Below, in pieces: positions 45,110 through 53,349 of a DNA stretch of 64,000 bases (position 1 is its first letter; every line of letters begins with the position of its first letter). The notes beneath the pieces are model-generated. The model was not told the origin of the DNA, searched no databases, and saw only the letters and a list, made by a program, of their open reading frames with translations. This DNA is from Duganella sp. 1224. Its GTDB lineage: Bacteria > Pseudomonadota > Gammaproteobacteria > Burkholderiales > Burkholderiaceae_D. The stretch is from positions 62,001-126,000 of the forward strand of contig NZ_JACBYS010000003.1 in NCBI RefSeq assembly GCF_013408245.1, read 5' to 3'. Position numbers and translations under genes: made by a program.

Positions 45110-45549
45110 GGGTTGAGAGTCCTTCCTTTGGTCTTATGTGAAACGATAAATTTGGCGGTCGTGCAACCGAGTGCCGTGTCCAGCTCGTCCAAGTCCCACG
45201 ACAGCGTGTCGCCTTCCAGCGGGACCATCTGCATCACCGCTCCTGACAGCGTCGGGTCGGCCGCCAGCGCATCAAAAACTGCCGCCACGATCAGATCCGA
45301 CGCTTCATCCGGCTCGCCGCCGGACATCCGGCCATAGCATTCGATCTGCACCAGGGTCTTCCAGGTAGTCGGCCCGCCCAGGACGCGCGACAGTTCGGAA
45401 GCGCTTCGGCCCAGTCGGATCACCACGGCGTGCGGCGTCTCTGCGGAGATGGAACGGGTCCTGGACGTGTAGACGCGTCCGAGTGCGACGCCCGCCGCAT
45501 CCAGCACATCCTTCACGGCGACCAGAACCTGCCGGTGTGCAGTCGTCAT
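45106..45549 (-). CDS. Tail terminator-like protein
   Basis: About 147 residues: RQVLVAVKDVLDAAGVALGRVYTSRTRSISAE then alternating strands and an acidic C-terminal half. Length, predicted alpha/beta pattern and position directly before the tail tube gene match lambda gpU-like tail terminators, which cap the tail before joining the head. Assignment rests mainly on order. It overlaps the head-tail protein gene by 4 bp. Confidence 0.65.
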   Translation of the reverse strand: MTTAHRQVLVAVKDVLDAAGVALGRVYTSRTRSISAETPHAVVIRLGRSASELSRVLGGPTTWKTLVQIECYGRMSGGEPDEASDLIVAAVFDALAADPTLSGAVMQMVPLEGDTLSWDLDELDTALGCTTAKFIVSHKTKGRTLNP

Positions 45550-45848
45550 GCTTTTTCCAGTATCGCGAGGCTCAAGCCCGGCCCGCTGGCTTTGTCCGCG
45601 TGCACGTCCACCACCTTCCAGGCAGCGCCATCGACCGATACCACCGTGTCGATGAACTCCGACGGGATATCAGAGTCAGCGATTACCATTTGCGGTTCCG
45701 ATGCGCCCATGCCGACCACACCGACCATCCCGACCTTGTACTGCGCGTCGAAAATTACGCGTACATCGATGCCGTCGATCCGAGCCGTCGCGTTTGACAG
45801 CTTCTTCATCGCGGCCGCGTTGAGGCGAGCTTCGAGCGCTTCGAACAT
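45546..45848 (-). CDS. Head-tail joining protein
   Basis: About 100 residues. MFEALEARLNAAAMKKLSNATARIDG followed by a compact beta-rich part (VVSVDGAAWKVVDVHADKASG). Size and position between capsid decoration and tail terminator genes fit the lambda gpFII-like connector group. It overlaps the next gene by 4 bp and starts 2 bp after the DUF2190-like gene. Confidence 0.65.
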   Translation of the reverse strand: MFEALEARLNAAAMKKLSNATARIDGIDVRVIFDAQYKVGMVGVVGMGASEPQMVIADSDIPSEFIDTVVSVDGAAWKVVDVHADKASGPGLSLAILEKA

Positions 45849-45850
45849 GG

Positions 45851-46177
45851 TCAGCCGTTGATCTTGATCTGGACGGTGGCGGCGCCTGCGGCCGCAGGCG
45901 ACGCCGCATAGCCAGCCTGAACATTGCTGGCGGCCGTGGTCGTCAGCCGGCTATTCTGGGCATCCCAGTACAACAGATCACCCTGCCCCACCACATCGGT
46001 CGTCAGCTTGGCGATCTCCCACACGCCAGTGACATGGGCTGCGCCAACGGAGCCCTGCGACACCGCGCGCGCTGCAACACCAATGCGCTTGCCCAGCACG
46101 ATGACTGCACCGCTCGCCACCGCTGCCGCAGCAGTGAAGTCCAGCACATCGCCTTCTTGAACGTAATTCGTTGCCAT
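45851..46177 (-). CDS. DUF2190-like capsid decoration protein
   Basis: About 108 residues with the DUF2190 pattern: NYVQEGDVLDFTAAAAVASGAVIVLGKRIGVA, then GVWEIAKLTTDVVGQGDLLYWDAQNSRLT. Family members include beta-barrel capsid cement proteins of siphophages; older labels calling them recombinases are not supported. It follows the capsid gene and should stabilise the expanded head. Confidence 0.82.
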   Translation of the reverse strand: MATNYVQEGDVLDFTAAAAVASGAVIVLGKRIGVAARAVSQGSVGAAHVTGVWEIAKLTTDVVGQGDLLYWDAQNSRLTTTAASNVQAGYAASPAAAGAATVQIKING

Positions 46178-46234
46178 TGTTGGCTCCTTGAAATTTGGTG
46201 GTGAGCCGCCGGAGCGGCTAGTTTTCCTGGCTGT

Positions 46235-47575
46235 TTAGGCGCCTGGGTTTTTCTGCATGGTGCGGAAGTCCAGCGGTTTGACGCCGGCGTCCATACGTAC
46301 CTTGAACTCGACACCATCGACATGCCAGCCATTCTGGTTTTCCAAGGTCGGCGTATCCACACCGTCCAGGTAGCTCACCTCGACGGTGTCGTGGACATCT
46401 TGGCTTGCGACGCCGTACCATGCAGCCGTGGAAGCCGCGTCCAAGCGAGCATCTGCGATCACCTCGAACGTGCCGCGCACGGAATTCGGAACGGTATTGT
46501 TTTTGGAGGCGGCGCCAACTTCGAATTCGCTGTCGCGGACGGTGTTGGCGGCGCCACGCAGGGAGCGAGGTACGATCAGCTTTGCCATGTTGATATTCAG
46601 CGTGCTGCCGGTCGCATCCTTCTGCAATGCCATGGACGTACCCATGGCGTCCACCGAACCAGTACTGATCACGCTTCCGGCCATCAAGTTCTTGTGGTCA
46701 GCATGGAACAGCGCAGTGCCGTCAGCCATCGCGGGATTGCTGGTCAGGACCGCGTACACCAGGTCGCCGATCGTACGAATAGCCGCGCGGCCCATCGCCT
46801 TCGGAATCTTGGTGAACGAGTCCAGATCATCGTTGATGATCGTGTGGCGGGTCAGGGAGAACAGCCGACCGTAGGTCGCCAGCTGGACGGTTTCACCGCG
46901 CTCACCGACCTTTGCATTTTTGTATTCGGCGCCGTCGGCCACCTTCAACAGCGATGGGAACGTGTTCAGGTCCACGCGACTGCCTGGCTTGAAATCGCCC
47001 AACGTGCCCTTGGAGGTCCAAAGTTGGAAAGTCTCCTCGGCTTCGTCGTACCCCTTCAGCATGGCTTTCTCGGCCACGTTCGCCAGCAACAGCGGAAAAT
47101 CGCTGCCGGTATGCGTGAAAGCTGCGGCGACCAGCTGCATCTTGTCCATGCCCCGCACGTTGGCGCCGGCATGGGCCAGGCACTCACGTGCGATATCCAT
47201 CAGCGAAAAGCCGCGATAGTTGTTGGCGCGATCATCCTTCTCCAGCGATGCACGCGCCATCACCGAGGCCATGACGCCAGCTCGGAATTTGTCGCGGGAA
47301 TCTTCGACGGTGATGATGCGCGCGGTCGCCACCGGCTGCGCATCTTTCGCCAAGTGCGCGAGGATTTTCGAGTTAGCCAGGTCGACGGTGCACGCCTGAT
47401 CGTCCACGCAGGCGGCGTGAATCTCGGCCATGCCAGGTACGCTGGTAAATTTAGCGAACGCCGCCGAGATGCCGGCACGGCGCTGTTTGTCCGCTTCCAG
47501 CGCAGCTTTAACGGCTGCGTCTGCTGCGGCCTGTACGGCTGCCGGCTCTTGCGTAGCTTCGGTTGGGGTAGGCAT
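46235..47575 (-). CDS. Nested scaffold-major capsid protein from an internal start
   Basis: Within the protease-capsid frame, an ATG at 47575 (MPTPTEATQEP) is preceded by AAGGAG with 8 nt spacing, a near-perfect ribosome site in the linker after the protease domain. Translation from here gives about 446 residues: scaffold-like helical segment plus capsid domain. This would provide the large excess of capsid over protease needed for head assembly, parallel to lambda C and Nu3. Confidence 0.65.
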   Translation of the reverse strand: MPTPTEATQEPAAVQAAADAAVKAALEADKQRRAGISAAFAKFTSVPGMAEIHAACVDDQACTVDLANSKILAHLAKDAQPVATARIITVEDSRDKFRAGVMASVMARASLEKDDRANNYRGFSLMDIARECLAHAGANVRGMDKMQLVAAAFTHTGSDFPLLLANVAEKAMLKGYDEAEETFQLWTSKGTLGDFKPGSRVDLNTFPSLLKVADGAEYKNAKVGERGETVQLATYGRLFSLTRHTIINDDLDSFTKIPKAMGRAAIRTIGDLVYAVLTSNPAMADGTALFHADHKNLMAGSVISTGSVDAMGTSMALQKDATGSTLNINMAKLIVPRSLRGAANTVRDSEFEVGAASKNNTVPNSVRGTFEVIADARLDAASTAAWYGVASQDVHDTVEVSYLDGVDTPTLENQNGWHVDGVEFKVRMDAGVKPLDFRTMQKNPGA

Positions 47576-48307
47576 ATTGGTGCTCTCCTTGGGATTGGTG
47601 GGACGGGTAGGCGCGGCAGACGCCGCAGGGAGTACTGGTTGCGGGTACGATTCGTACCGCGCCTTTACGAAACCGGACATGTGAGCCGATGCTGCCAACG
47701 GCAGGTCTGCGACGATCACGTCGATCAGCTGGGCCGCCAGCGCTTCTTCCGCGGTGAACCAGTGGTCCTTGCCGTCGGTCAGCAACGCCAATGCTGCCGG
47801 CTTGTCATTCGAGCGCACCGCATAGCTCGACGCCATGGCATCGGCATAGCTGTCCAGCATGTCTGCGGATTCGCGCAGTGCTACGCTATTGCCAGCCGCG
47901 TAGCCCCACGGCGCGTGGATCATCATCAATGCGTTGTTCGCCATCTCGATGCTGTCGCCCGCCATGGCGATGAGACTCGCGACGGAGGCAGCCACGCCGT
48001 CGATGACCGTGGTGATGTTCGCCTTGTGCCGGCGTAGCGCATTGAAGATAGCGATGCCATCGACCACCGAGCCACCCAGGCTATTGATGCGGATGGTTAT
48101 TTGATCGACCTCCAGCGCCGCGATCTCGCGCACAAAGTCCTTGGCGGCCACAGTCTCTTCGTACCAACTTTCGCCGATGTCGCCGTAAATCAGGATCTCG
48201 GCAGCCGAGGCGACAGGCGTGTCTGCAGCAACTGGGGCGCCGGCAGCACGTGCGCGGATGGCATACCACTTCGCGTGTTCAGCTGGTTTGTTGACCGGTA
48301 TTGGCAT
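46235..48307 (-). CDS. Prohead protease-major capsid fusion protein
   Basis: Protein of 690 residues. Residues 1-200 are a ClpP-like head protease: IRINSLGGSVVDGIAIFNAL, nucleophile Ser108 in DGVAASVASLIAMAGDSI and His131 in MIHAPWGY. A Pro/Thr linker and a helical scaffold-like segment (about 245-330) follow. The C-terminal 350 residues resemble Mu-type major head subunits (YDEAEETFQLWTSKGTLGDFK, ALFHADHKNL). The protease should cut itself away during maturation. An internal, strongly supported start at Met245 (47575) can make scaffold-capsid alone. Confidence 0.9.
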   Translation of the reverse strand: MPIPVNKPAEHAKWYAIRARAAGAPVAADTPVASAAEILIYGDIGESWYEETVAAKDFVREIAALEVDQITIRINSLGGSVVDGIAIFNALRRHKANITTVIDGVAASVASLIAMAGDSIEMANNALMMIHAPWGYAAGNSVALRESADMLDSYADAMASSYAVRSNDKPAALALLTDGKDHWFTAEEALAAQLIDVIVADLPLAASAHMSGFVKARYESYPQPVLPAASAAPTRPTNPKESTNMPTPTEATQEPAAVQAAADAAVKAALEADKQRRAGISAAFAKFTSVPGMAEIHAACVDDQACTVDLANSKILAHLAKDAQPVATARIITVEDSRDKFRAGVMASVMARASLEKDDRANNYRGFSLMDIARECLAHAGANVRGMDKMQLVAAAFTHTGSDFPLLLANVAEKAMLKGYDEAEETFQLWTSKGTLGDFKPGSRVDLNTFPSLLKVADGAEYKNAKVGERGETVQLATYGRLFSLTRHTIINDDLDSFTKIPKAMGRAAIRTIGDLVYAVLTSNPAMADGTALFHADHKNLMAGSVISTGSVDAMGTSMALQKDATGSTLNINMAKLIVPRSLRGAANTVRDSEFEVGAASKNNTVPNSVRGTFEVIADARLDAASTAAWYGVASQDVHDTVEVSYLDGVDTPTLENQNGWHVDGVEFKVRMDAGVKPLDFRTMQKNPGA

Positions 48308-48349
48308 GATGCGTTCCTTATTTAGTGCGCTCAGTTTGCAGATCGCTCT

Positions 48350-48375
48350 GTCTCTTTTCTACTTAAAAGGGAGAC
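48350..48375. repeat. 26-bp imperfect palindrome, copy 1 (before capsid gene)
   Basis: Arms GTCTC and GAGAC with TTTTCTA and TTAAAAGG inside. It matches the copy at 53028-53053 in 20 of 26 positions and lies 42 bp ahead of the protease-capsid start. Possible activator site or RNA hairpin. Confidence 0.7.
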
Positions 48376-48398
48376 TCACAAATTTCAGCTGAACGATG

Positions 48399-50945
48399 CT
48401 AGCCCACCATGATCGAGTAGCCGTAGCGACCGTGCACCCTCGCATCCCCCTGGTGCAGGGTATCGGCGTAATAGCTCGCCCGCGCTTTGTAGTAGTTCGG
48501 ATTGTTGGGGTCATAGCTCAGCGAAACCACGTTGCGGTGCTCGATGTACCCGGTGATGGTGTTGGCAGTAACCGCGGCCTGCATCGCGGGTACGAAGTAC
48601 TGCTGAATATCCCCACCCTTGTCGAGCTGCGGGTACGACGTCTGCCGGCTGGCGATCGTATTGCTGAACGTACTGGAATCTGGGTTGTTAGCCAGGAAGT
48701 GGTACATCAACGACAACTGGTAGATACGCAACGCGCGCCGACCGCTGCTGAGGGTGTAATTGTTCTTGATACCAGTCCATATCGAATTCGCATTGCTGAT
48801 CAGGCCGGCCGCCGAGCCGCTATTAGGCCCGCTACCGATACTGTTGATACCCGGTTCAACCTGCCAAGTATTTGCGTAATTGGAGTACGCCTGTAGCTGA
48901 CTGGAGTTGATAAACAGCGAGGCGTTCGTGCTTGACCGCCCAATCAGGCACCCCGCAATAGGAGGCTTGCCAGCATTGCGCATGGTCACGGTGAAGTGGA
49001 TCGAGGACGTACCGCCCTGGGCGCCGCGCGAGTCGGTGATGCTGCCGATGATGATCGGGTCGGCCGAGACGAAGCGACCGCGCATGACCAGTTTCGGACC
49101 TGCCTGGCGGAAGGAGACAGTACCGCCGGTCGCGCTCACCCGGTAGTTGTTTCCGGCGTTGGTGTTACCGACGTCGTTGGTGACAGTATCGCTGGTGGTG
49201 TACCAGTAATGCTGGGACGGCCAGCTGATGTCGTCACCGGACTCTGCACACGGCACCTTGGTCCCTGCCGGAACGTCGCTGCGCGTCCGGCCAAGGATCA
49301 CCTGGCCTGCAGGGATGCCGTTGGCGAACGCCGCGCCGTAGGCCGAGGTGGGGTACGGGTCGGAGGACACGATGGCGCCACTGTCCACCTCCAAGGGCTT
49401 CGCGGTGGTCGGTGTCTCGTTGTTGAACACGACGCCGTTGAAGGTCCCCGTGAATTTCAGCGGGACCACGACGCCGTTGTACACGGTGTCCGCAGCTTCG
49501 ATCCGGCGGATGTTGCCCAGCGGGATCGTGTTCTGGGCCGTCGAATCCGTGGTCAGCGCCGCGACGTCGAATACGATCGAGTTGATGGCCCCGGAACCAA
49601 CAATATGGCTCTCGTTCGACAGGATCTTGTACGAGGTCGCATTGGAGATGTTGAGCGGCTGGTCGGTCTGCGAGGTCAGTCCGAGACGGTTCGACGCCGA
49701 GGCAAAGTTATAGACGCCGCTCGACGGTGTTGACGGCACGATCATCACAGGATCGACGTACCAGCGGCCCTCCGGGGTGCTGCCTGTGCCGCCCAGATCA
49801 ACATAGGGCCGCAGGCGACGGCCGGCTTCGCTGCCGTTGGACGGCGAGGTGTAGGCGTAATATGGCGTGGTGACGCTGGTGCCGGCACCTGGGGCGTAGA
49901 CGCCGGTGCCAACACCAGTTTCAACTTCCCAGACAACAGCAGCGATCGTCGCACCGCTGGTGCGCTGGCCCAGGTTGAGGCAGATCTGCTCGCCTGCCGT
50001 GGCCTGGTAGCACATCAGGTATGGATGAACTGGCAGCCCGGTCCCGCCGATCTGCGACCAGGCTGGCGCCAAGGTAGGGTCCTGGATGGCCAGGGCAGTG
50101 GCCGAGCTGGCGGCGTCAATTCCTGCCGCGTTGCTGATCGACCAGACGGCCTGGAACTGGCACTGCACGTCCCGGGTGGTGACCAGATAGTCCTGGCCGA
50201 CGTTCACACCATCCTTGAACACGACCAACAAATCGGTGTTGTAGGTACCGGTGGCGGTGCCCGCTACGGCGGACAGCACATTGTTCGCCGTAGGCGTCAT
50301 ATTCAACGTGGGCGCAGCTGTGATGATCGGCGGAGCCACCCCCGGAACTACGGTGTTGGAAAATGCGATGGAATACGGGCCTGGTCCTGCGCTGTTATTG
50401 GCGCGCGCTTTGAACTTGTACGAGCCACCGCTGAGGATGCCTTGCGAAGAGCCAAGCACCGCAGGGTTTGCGACGCCGGTGATGGTGCCGATGTAGGCGC
50501 CGGAGCCGTCATAGATCTGCAGATCGTGCGACGTGATCGCGGCGCCGCCGTTGCTGCCGTCGGCGTACGGAACGCTGACGGTGCTGCTGCCAGCCGTCGC
50601 GGTGCCCATGGTCGGCGCATCCGGCACAACAATCGGATTGCTGATGCTGAACGTCGGGCTGCTGACCTGGCTCAGCGTGCCGGTGGCCACAACAGGCCAC
50701 GACTGGCCGATTGGCGGAATGTCGCCGGACTGCAGAGGATACGGGCCAAGGCCGCTAAACAACGTTACCGGGCCTGCGCCACGGTCGATAGTTGCGCCGG
50801 GGCTGGTGACGGTCCAGCCAGCCGGCACCGAAATGCGCAGCGTGTCGCCTGCCACCGGCTTTGCGCCAGCCTGCGTGATCGTCACGCGCAGACGTGGAAC
50901 AATCTTGGTCGCTTCCGCATATTTCAGGAATTCGCTCAGGCTCAT
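48399..50945 (-). CDS. Virion protein with FnIII-like and SGNH hydrolase-like domains
   Basis: About 848 residues. Residues about 110-200 look like a fibronectin type III domain (VPDAPTMGTATAGSSTVSVPYA ... SGGSYKFKARANNSAGPG). A long beta-rich middle follows. The C-terminal 270 residues resemble SGNH/GDSL hydrolases: IIGSITDSRGAQGG as block I serine loop and ADTLHQGDARVHGRYG as the Asp-x2-His block. It may be a head or tail decoration that trims surface sugar acyl groups. The ATG at 50945 overlaps the previous stop (ATGA). Lying between portal and protease genes is unusual. Confidence 0.55.
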   Translation of the reverse strand: MSLSEFLKYAEATKIVPRLRVTITQAGAKPVAGDTLRISVPAGWTVTSPGATIDRGAGPVTLFSGLGPYPLQSGDIPPIGQSWPVVATGTLSQVSSPTFSISNPIVVPDAPTMGTATAGSSTVSVPYADGSNGGAAITSHDLQIYDGSGAYIGTITGVANPAVLGSSQGILSGGSYKFKARANNSAGPGPYSIAFSNTVVPGVAPPIITAAPTLNMTPTANNVLSAVAGTATGTYNTDLLVVFKDGVNVGQDYLVTTRDVQCQFQAVWSISNAAGIDAASSATALAIQDPTLAPAWSQIGGTGLPVHPYLMCYQATAGEQICLNLGQRTSGATIAAVVWEVETGVGTGVYAPGAGTSVTTPYYAYTSPSNGSEAGRRLRPYVDLGGTGSTPEGRWYVDPVMIVPSTPSSGVYNFASASNRLGLTSQTDQPLNISNATSYKILSNESHIVGSGAINSIVFDVAALTTDSTAQNTIPLGNIRRIEAADTVYNGVVVPLKFTGTFNGVVFNNETPTTAKPLEVDSGAIVSSDPYPTSAYGAAFANGIPAGQVILGRTRSDVPAGTKVPCAESGDDISWPSQHYWYTTSDTVTNDVGNTNAGNNYRVSATGGTVSFRQAGPKLVMRGRFVSADPIIIGSITDSRGAQGGTSSIHFTVTMRNAGKPPIAGCLIGRSSTNASLFINSSQLQAYSNYANTWQVEPGINSIGSGPNSGSAAGLISNANSIWTGIKNNYTLSSGRRALRIYQLSLMYHFLANNPDSSTFSNTIASRQTSYPQLDKGGDIQQYFVPAMQAAVTANTITGYIEHRNVVSLSYDPNNPNYYKARASYYADTLHQGDARVHGRYGYSIMVG

Positions 50946-51190
50946 TTCTTCACCCAATCCGATTCGCCGACCAACACGCCATTTGCATAGGTGAAATATT
51001 TGACGTAGTCCACGTCACCAACCGACCATGTGTCGGAGACGAGGTTGCCATTGGCATAGCCATATACATGGCTGCCACCCGATGTCGGAATACCTTTTGA
51101 ATCCACCACCGCAATATGTTGGATGCGCAATGAGTCGTCGTCCGGATGCGCCGAGCCGGCCGCCATGTTTGCCAATACCGCCTTTACCAT
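50942..51190 (-). CDS. Small phage protein (82 aa) coupled to the SGNH-like gene
   Basis: About 82 residues, not recognised. It ends with a strand-rich VYGYANGNLVSDTWSVGDVDYVKYFTYANGVLVGESDWVKK, containing two related YANGxLV units, hinting at a small repeated beta fold. AGAGGAAATC precedes the ATG. It overlaps the downstream large gene by 4 bp and probably acts with it. Confidence 0.65.
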   Translation of the reverse strand: MVKAVLANMAAGSAHPDDDSLRIQHIAVVDSKGIPTSGGSHVYGYANGNLVSDTWSVGDVDYVKYFTYANGVLVGESDWVKK

Positions 51191-51209
51191 GATTTCCTCT
51201 CGATTGTTG

Positions 51210-52748
51210 TTAATCAGCTGCGTCGGATGATGGCCGCGTGTGCGCCGCCTGCTTCACAAAATTTGCGTAGTCCGAAGAGAATACGAGCGCCTTTTCCCCA
51301 CTCTGCTTACGATGGGCATTGATTTGCTCGAGTACGTCTCGCGGGTTGGCGCCACGCTTGCGCATGACTTCAACCTCACTGGCGAATCCGGCCTGCACCA
51401 GTGACAACCACGCGTTCGCCTCCTTGACGGGATCGATCCAGGGCATCGACTGCCCGACAAACAACGCGTCATCCATGCTGCCTGGGACCACATCGCTCGG
51501 GCACCGCACTACGCCCGACAGGTGTGCGGTCATGACGAAGTCCTGCCAGACTGGCTGTACGAACATGCCGACGAACTCGTCGGTGAGCACGGCATAGTGA
51601 ATCCACTGCTCGACCAGTTCCTGCCGCTGCGCGGAGTAAGTGCCGTTGTAGTCGCGGGAGATGCTGGAGTAGCTACCGCCCAAGCCAGCGGCCACCGCGC
51701 GCAGTTGGCCACCGCGGAACGTGATCAGATTGGGGTTTGGCCGGTTGGAGTCGATCATGCCGATCTCTTCGCCGACCTTCAGGCCTGTGATGATCATGCC
51801 GGGCGCCATGCCGATTTCCGGCGTGGGGCCGTGGTCTTCACTCTTGCCCACGCTGGTGTCGCCGTACATATCCGGCGTGCCCTTCTTGACATAGGCTGTC
51901 AGCGCTGCGGCGACCTTGGCGGCGATGCGCTCGCTCTCCTCGTAATCCTTGATGTCCTCCAGGCGGGTGATCACGCTCGCGAAGGCGCTGACGCCGCGCA
52001 TCTGGCCGATCCTGTCAATCAGCGCGACATGGTGCATGCGATTGGCCGGGATCCGCTTCATGGCGTAGCTCGCCTTCGACCATGTGGTGCCGGACGGATA
52101 TTCCTTGTAGACCCAGAAGCCGGTGGGCTTGCCCCAGGCGTTGCTCTCGATCCCTTGCTGGATGCCTTGGGAGACATCGTTGTGGTCCATCGGCACCAGG
52201 TCAGCCTCGATCAATTCAAGCGAGTACGGCACGTTGGTGCCATGATCGAGCGCGGCGACGGGGCCCATGAGACGCTGCGCAAAAAATTCGCCATCGCGAA
52301 GCCACGATGCGCAGCCCATCCGCTGGACTTTTGCCCAATGGTGGCGCTGCGTCACCTCAGGAACCAGGCACCAATCGCGGTATGCGACACGCAGCGCCTG
52401 GGCATACTCCTCGTGTATGGTGCCATCGGCGCGCCGCGGCTGCGGCTCGATACCAATGCCACTGGGCCCGATAATGTTGTTGACCAGCGTACGCAGCGCG
52501 CCGCGCGCGAGGTCGTGATTCTGTTCGAGATTGCGCGCCAGCGCGCGCAGCGCTACCGCCCCTTGCTGGACCTGCTCATTCGGCGAGCGCGCATCGCGCG
52601 CTGCTTTGCGCAGGCGAGACGGACGTGCCGCCTCATATTCAGCCAGCACGCGACGCGCTTGCAGTCGCCGCAGCGCGGAGGCCGGTGAAAAGAACTTGAT
52701 CACACGATCAAGTCCGTTCAGCTGAGCGTTGGCATCGTCACGTGGCAT
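51210..52748 (-). CDS. Portal protein (lambda gpB family)
   Basis: About 512 residues forming the dodecameric DNA gate of the head. Lambda-type portal marks include the N-terminal RARDARSPNEQVQQGAVALRALARNLEQNHDLARGALRTLV, VQRMGCASWLRDGEFFAQRL, the MHHVALIDRIGQMRGVSAFASVITRLEDI region, and SSISRDYNGTYSAQRQELVEQW. The ATG at 52748 is one base after the gpW-like stop. Length is near the lambda portal. Confidence 0.92.
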   Translation of the reverse strand: MPRDDANAQLNGLDRVIKFFSPASALRRLQARRVLAEYEAARPSRLRKAARDARSPNEQVQQGAVALRALARNLEQNHDLARGALRTLVNNIIGPSGIGIEPQPRRADGTIHEEYAQALRVAYRDWCLVPEVTQRHHWAKVQRMGCASWLRDGEFFAQRLMGPVAALDHGTNVPYSLELIEADLVPMDHNDVSQGIQQGIESNAWGKPTGFWVYKEYPSGTTWSKASYAMKRIPANRMHHVALIDRIGQMRGVSAFASVITRLEDIKDYEESERIAAKVAAALTAYVKKGTPDMYGDTSVGKSEDHGPTPEIGMAPGMIITGLKVGEEIGMIDSNRPNPNLITFRGGQLRAVAAGLGGSYSSISRDYNGTYSAQRQELVEQWIHYAVLTDEFVGMFVQPVWQDFVMTAHLSGVVRCPSDVVPGSMDDALFVGQSMPWIDPVKEANAWLSLVQAGFASEVEVMRKRGANPRDVLEQINAHRKQSGEKALVFSSDYANFVKQAAHTRPSSDAAD

Positions 52749-52749
52749 G

Positions 52750-52983
52750 TCAGCCCCGCCCGGCAAAGTTCGCGACGGAGAAGGCGACGCCGCCAACGGT
52801 CGGTCGGCCTGCGGCATTCGCGGCCTCTGCCGCGACCTTTGCCTCCCAGTCCTTCCGCCCCGCAATCACCATATCCAGATCTTCCATGCGAAGCTTGCGC
52901 TCGCCGAAGGAAACCTCCTTCCCTTCCAGGATGGCGGCCTCGGCAGTGAGATATTTGGCAAGCATTTCAGTGGCGGCAGACAT
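52750..52983 (-). CDS. Head completion protein (gpW-like)
   Basis: About 77 residues with helix-strand-helix pattern: LAKYLTAEAAILEGKEVSFGERKLRMEDLDMVIAGRKDWEAKV. This resembles lambda gpW, which plugs the portal after packaging. It lies directly before the portal gene as in lambda, with AAGGAG 9 nt before its ATG. A 26-bp palindrome lies 44 bp upstream. Confidence 0.8.
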   Translation of the reverse strand: MSAATEMLAKYLTAEAAILEGKEVSFGERKLRMEDLDMVIAGRKDWEAKVAAEAANAAGRPTVGGVAFSVANFAGRG

Positions 52984-53013
52984 TTCGGGACTCCTTCGTT
53001 GGAGGCTCCGAAG

Positions 53014-53349
53014 TTACCGGCGACGCAGTCTCCTTTCTAGGGAAATAGGAGACTCGACCGCCGGATCAATGCCGCTGCGCAGATCCTTGTAAAACTGACC
53101 ACGGCTGATGCCAAATTCGAGCTGGAGCTGGCGCCTATTCGTTCCGTCGTACTTGGCGCGGATGGCGCGCCGGCGCGCGTGCACATCGATGGCAACTTTC
53201 TTGACGTACACCGCCTGCCCGCCCCAGTCGATCCGAAGTTTCGCCTCCAAAACCTTTTCTACTGCGGCGTGGAACACCTCGTCGCCAAGTAGCAACCGGA
53301 CCTCGTTCAGCATCGCGGTCACGATGTCACATTGCACTTCCTCGATCAT
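53014..53349 (-). CDS. Mor/C-family transcription activator-like protein
   Basis: About 111 residues. The C-terminal half GGQAVYVKKVAIDVHARRRAIRAKYDGTNRRQLQLEFGISRGQFYKDL matches the Mor activator DNA-binding pattern of Mu-like phages: beta strand then HTH. The N-terminal half is the dimerisation part. Such proteins activate middle or late promoters with host RNA polymerase. It overlaps the terminase gene by 4 bp (ATGA) and its 3' end contains one of two 26-bp palindromes that could be its target. Confidence 0.82.
   Translation of the reverse strand: MIEEVQCDIVTAMLNEVRLLLGDEVFHAAVEKVLEAKLRIDWGGQAVYVKKVAIDVHARRRAIRAKYDGTNRRQLQLEFGISRGQFYKDLRSGIDPAVESPISLERRLRRR
53028..53053. repeat. 26-bp imperfect palindrome, copy 2 (before gpW gene)
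   Basis: Arms GTCTCCT and AGGAGAC around TTCTAGGGAAAT. It sits in the last codons of the Mor-like gene and 44 bp ahead of the gpW-like start. Same spacing class as copy 1 before the capsid gene. Confidence 0.7.
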
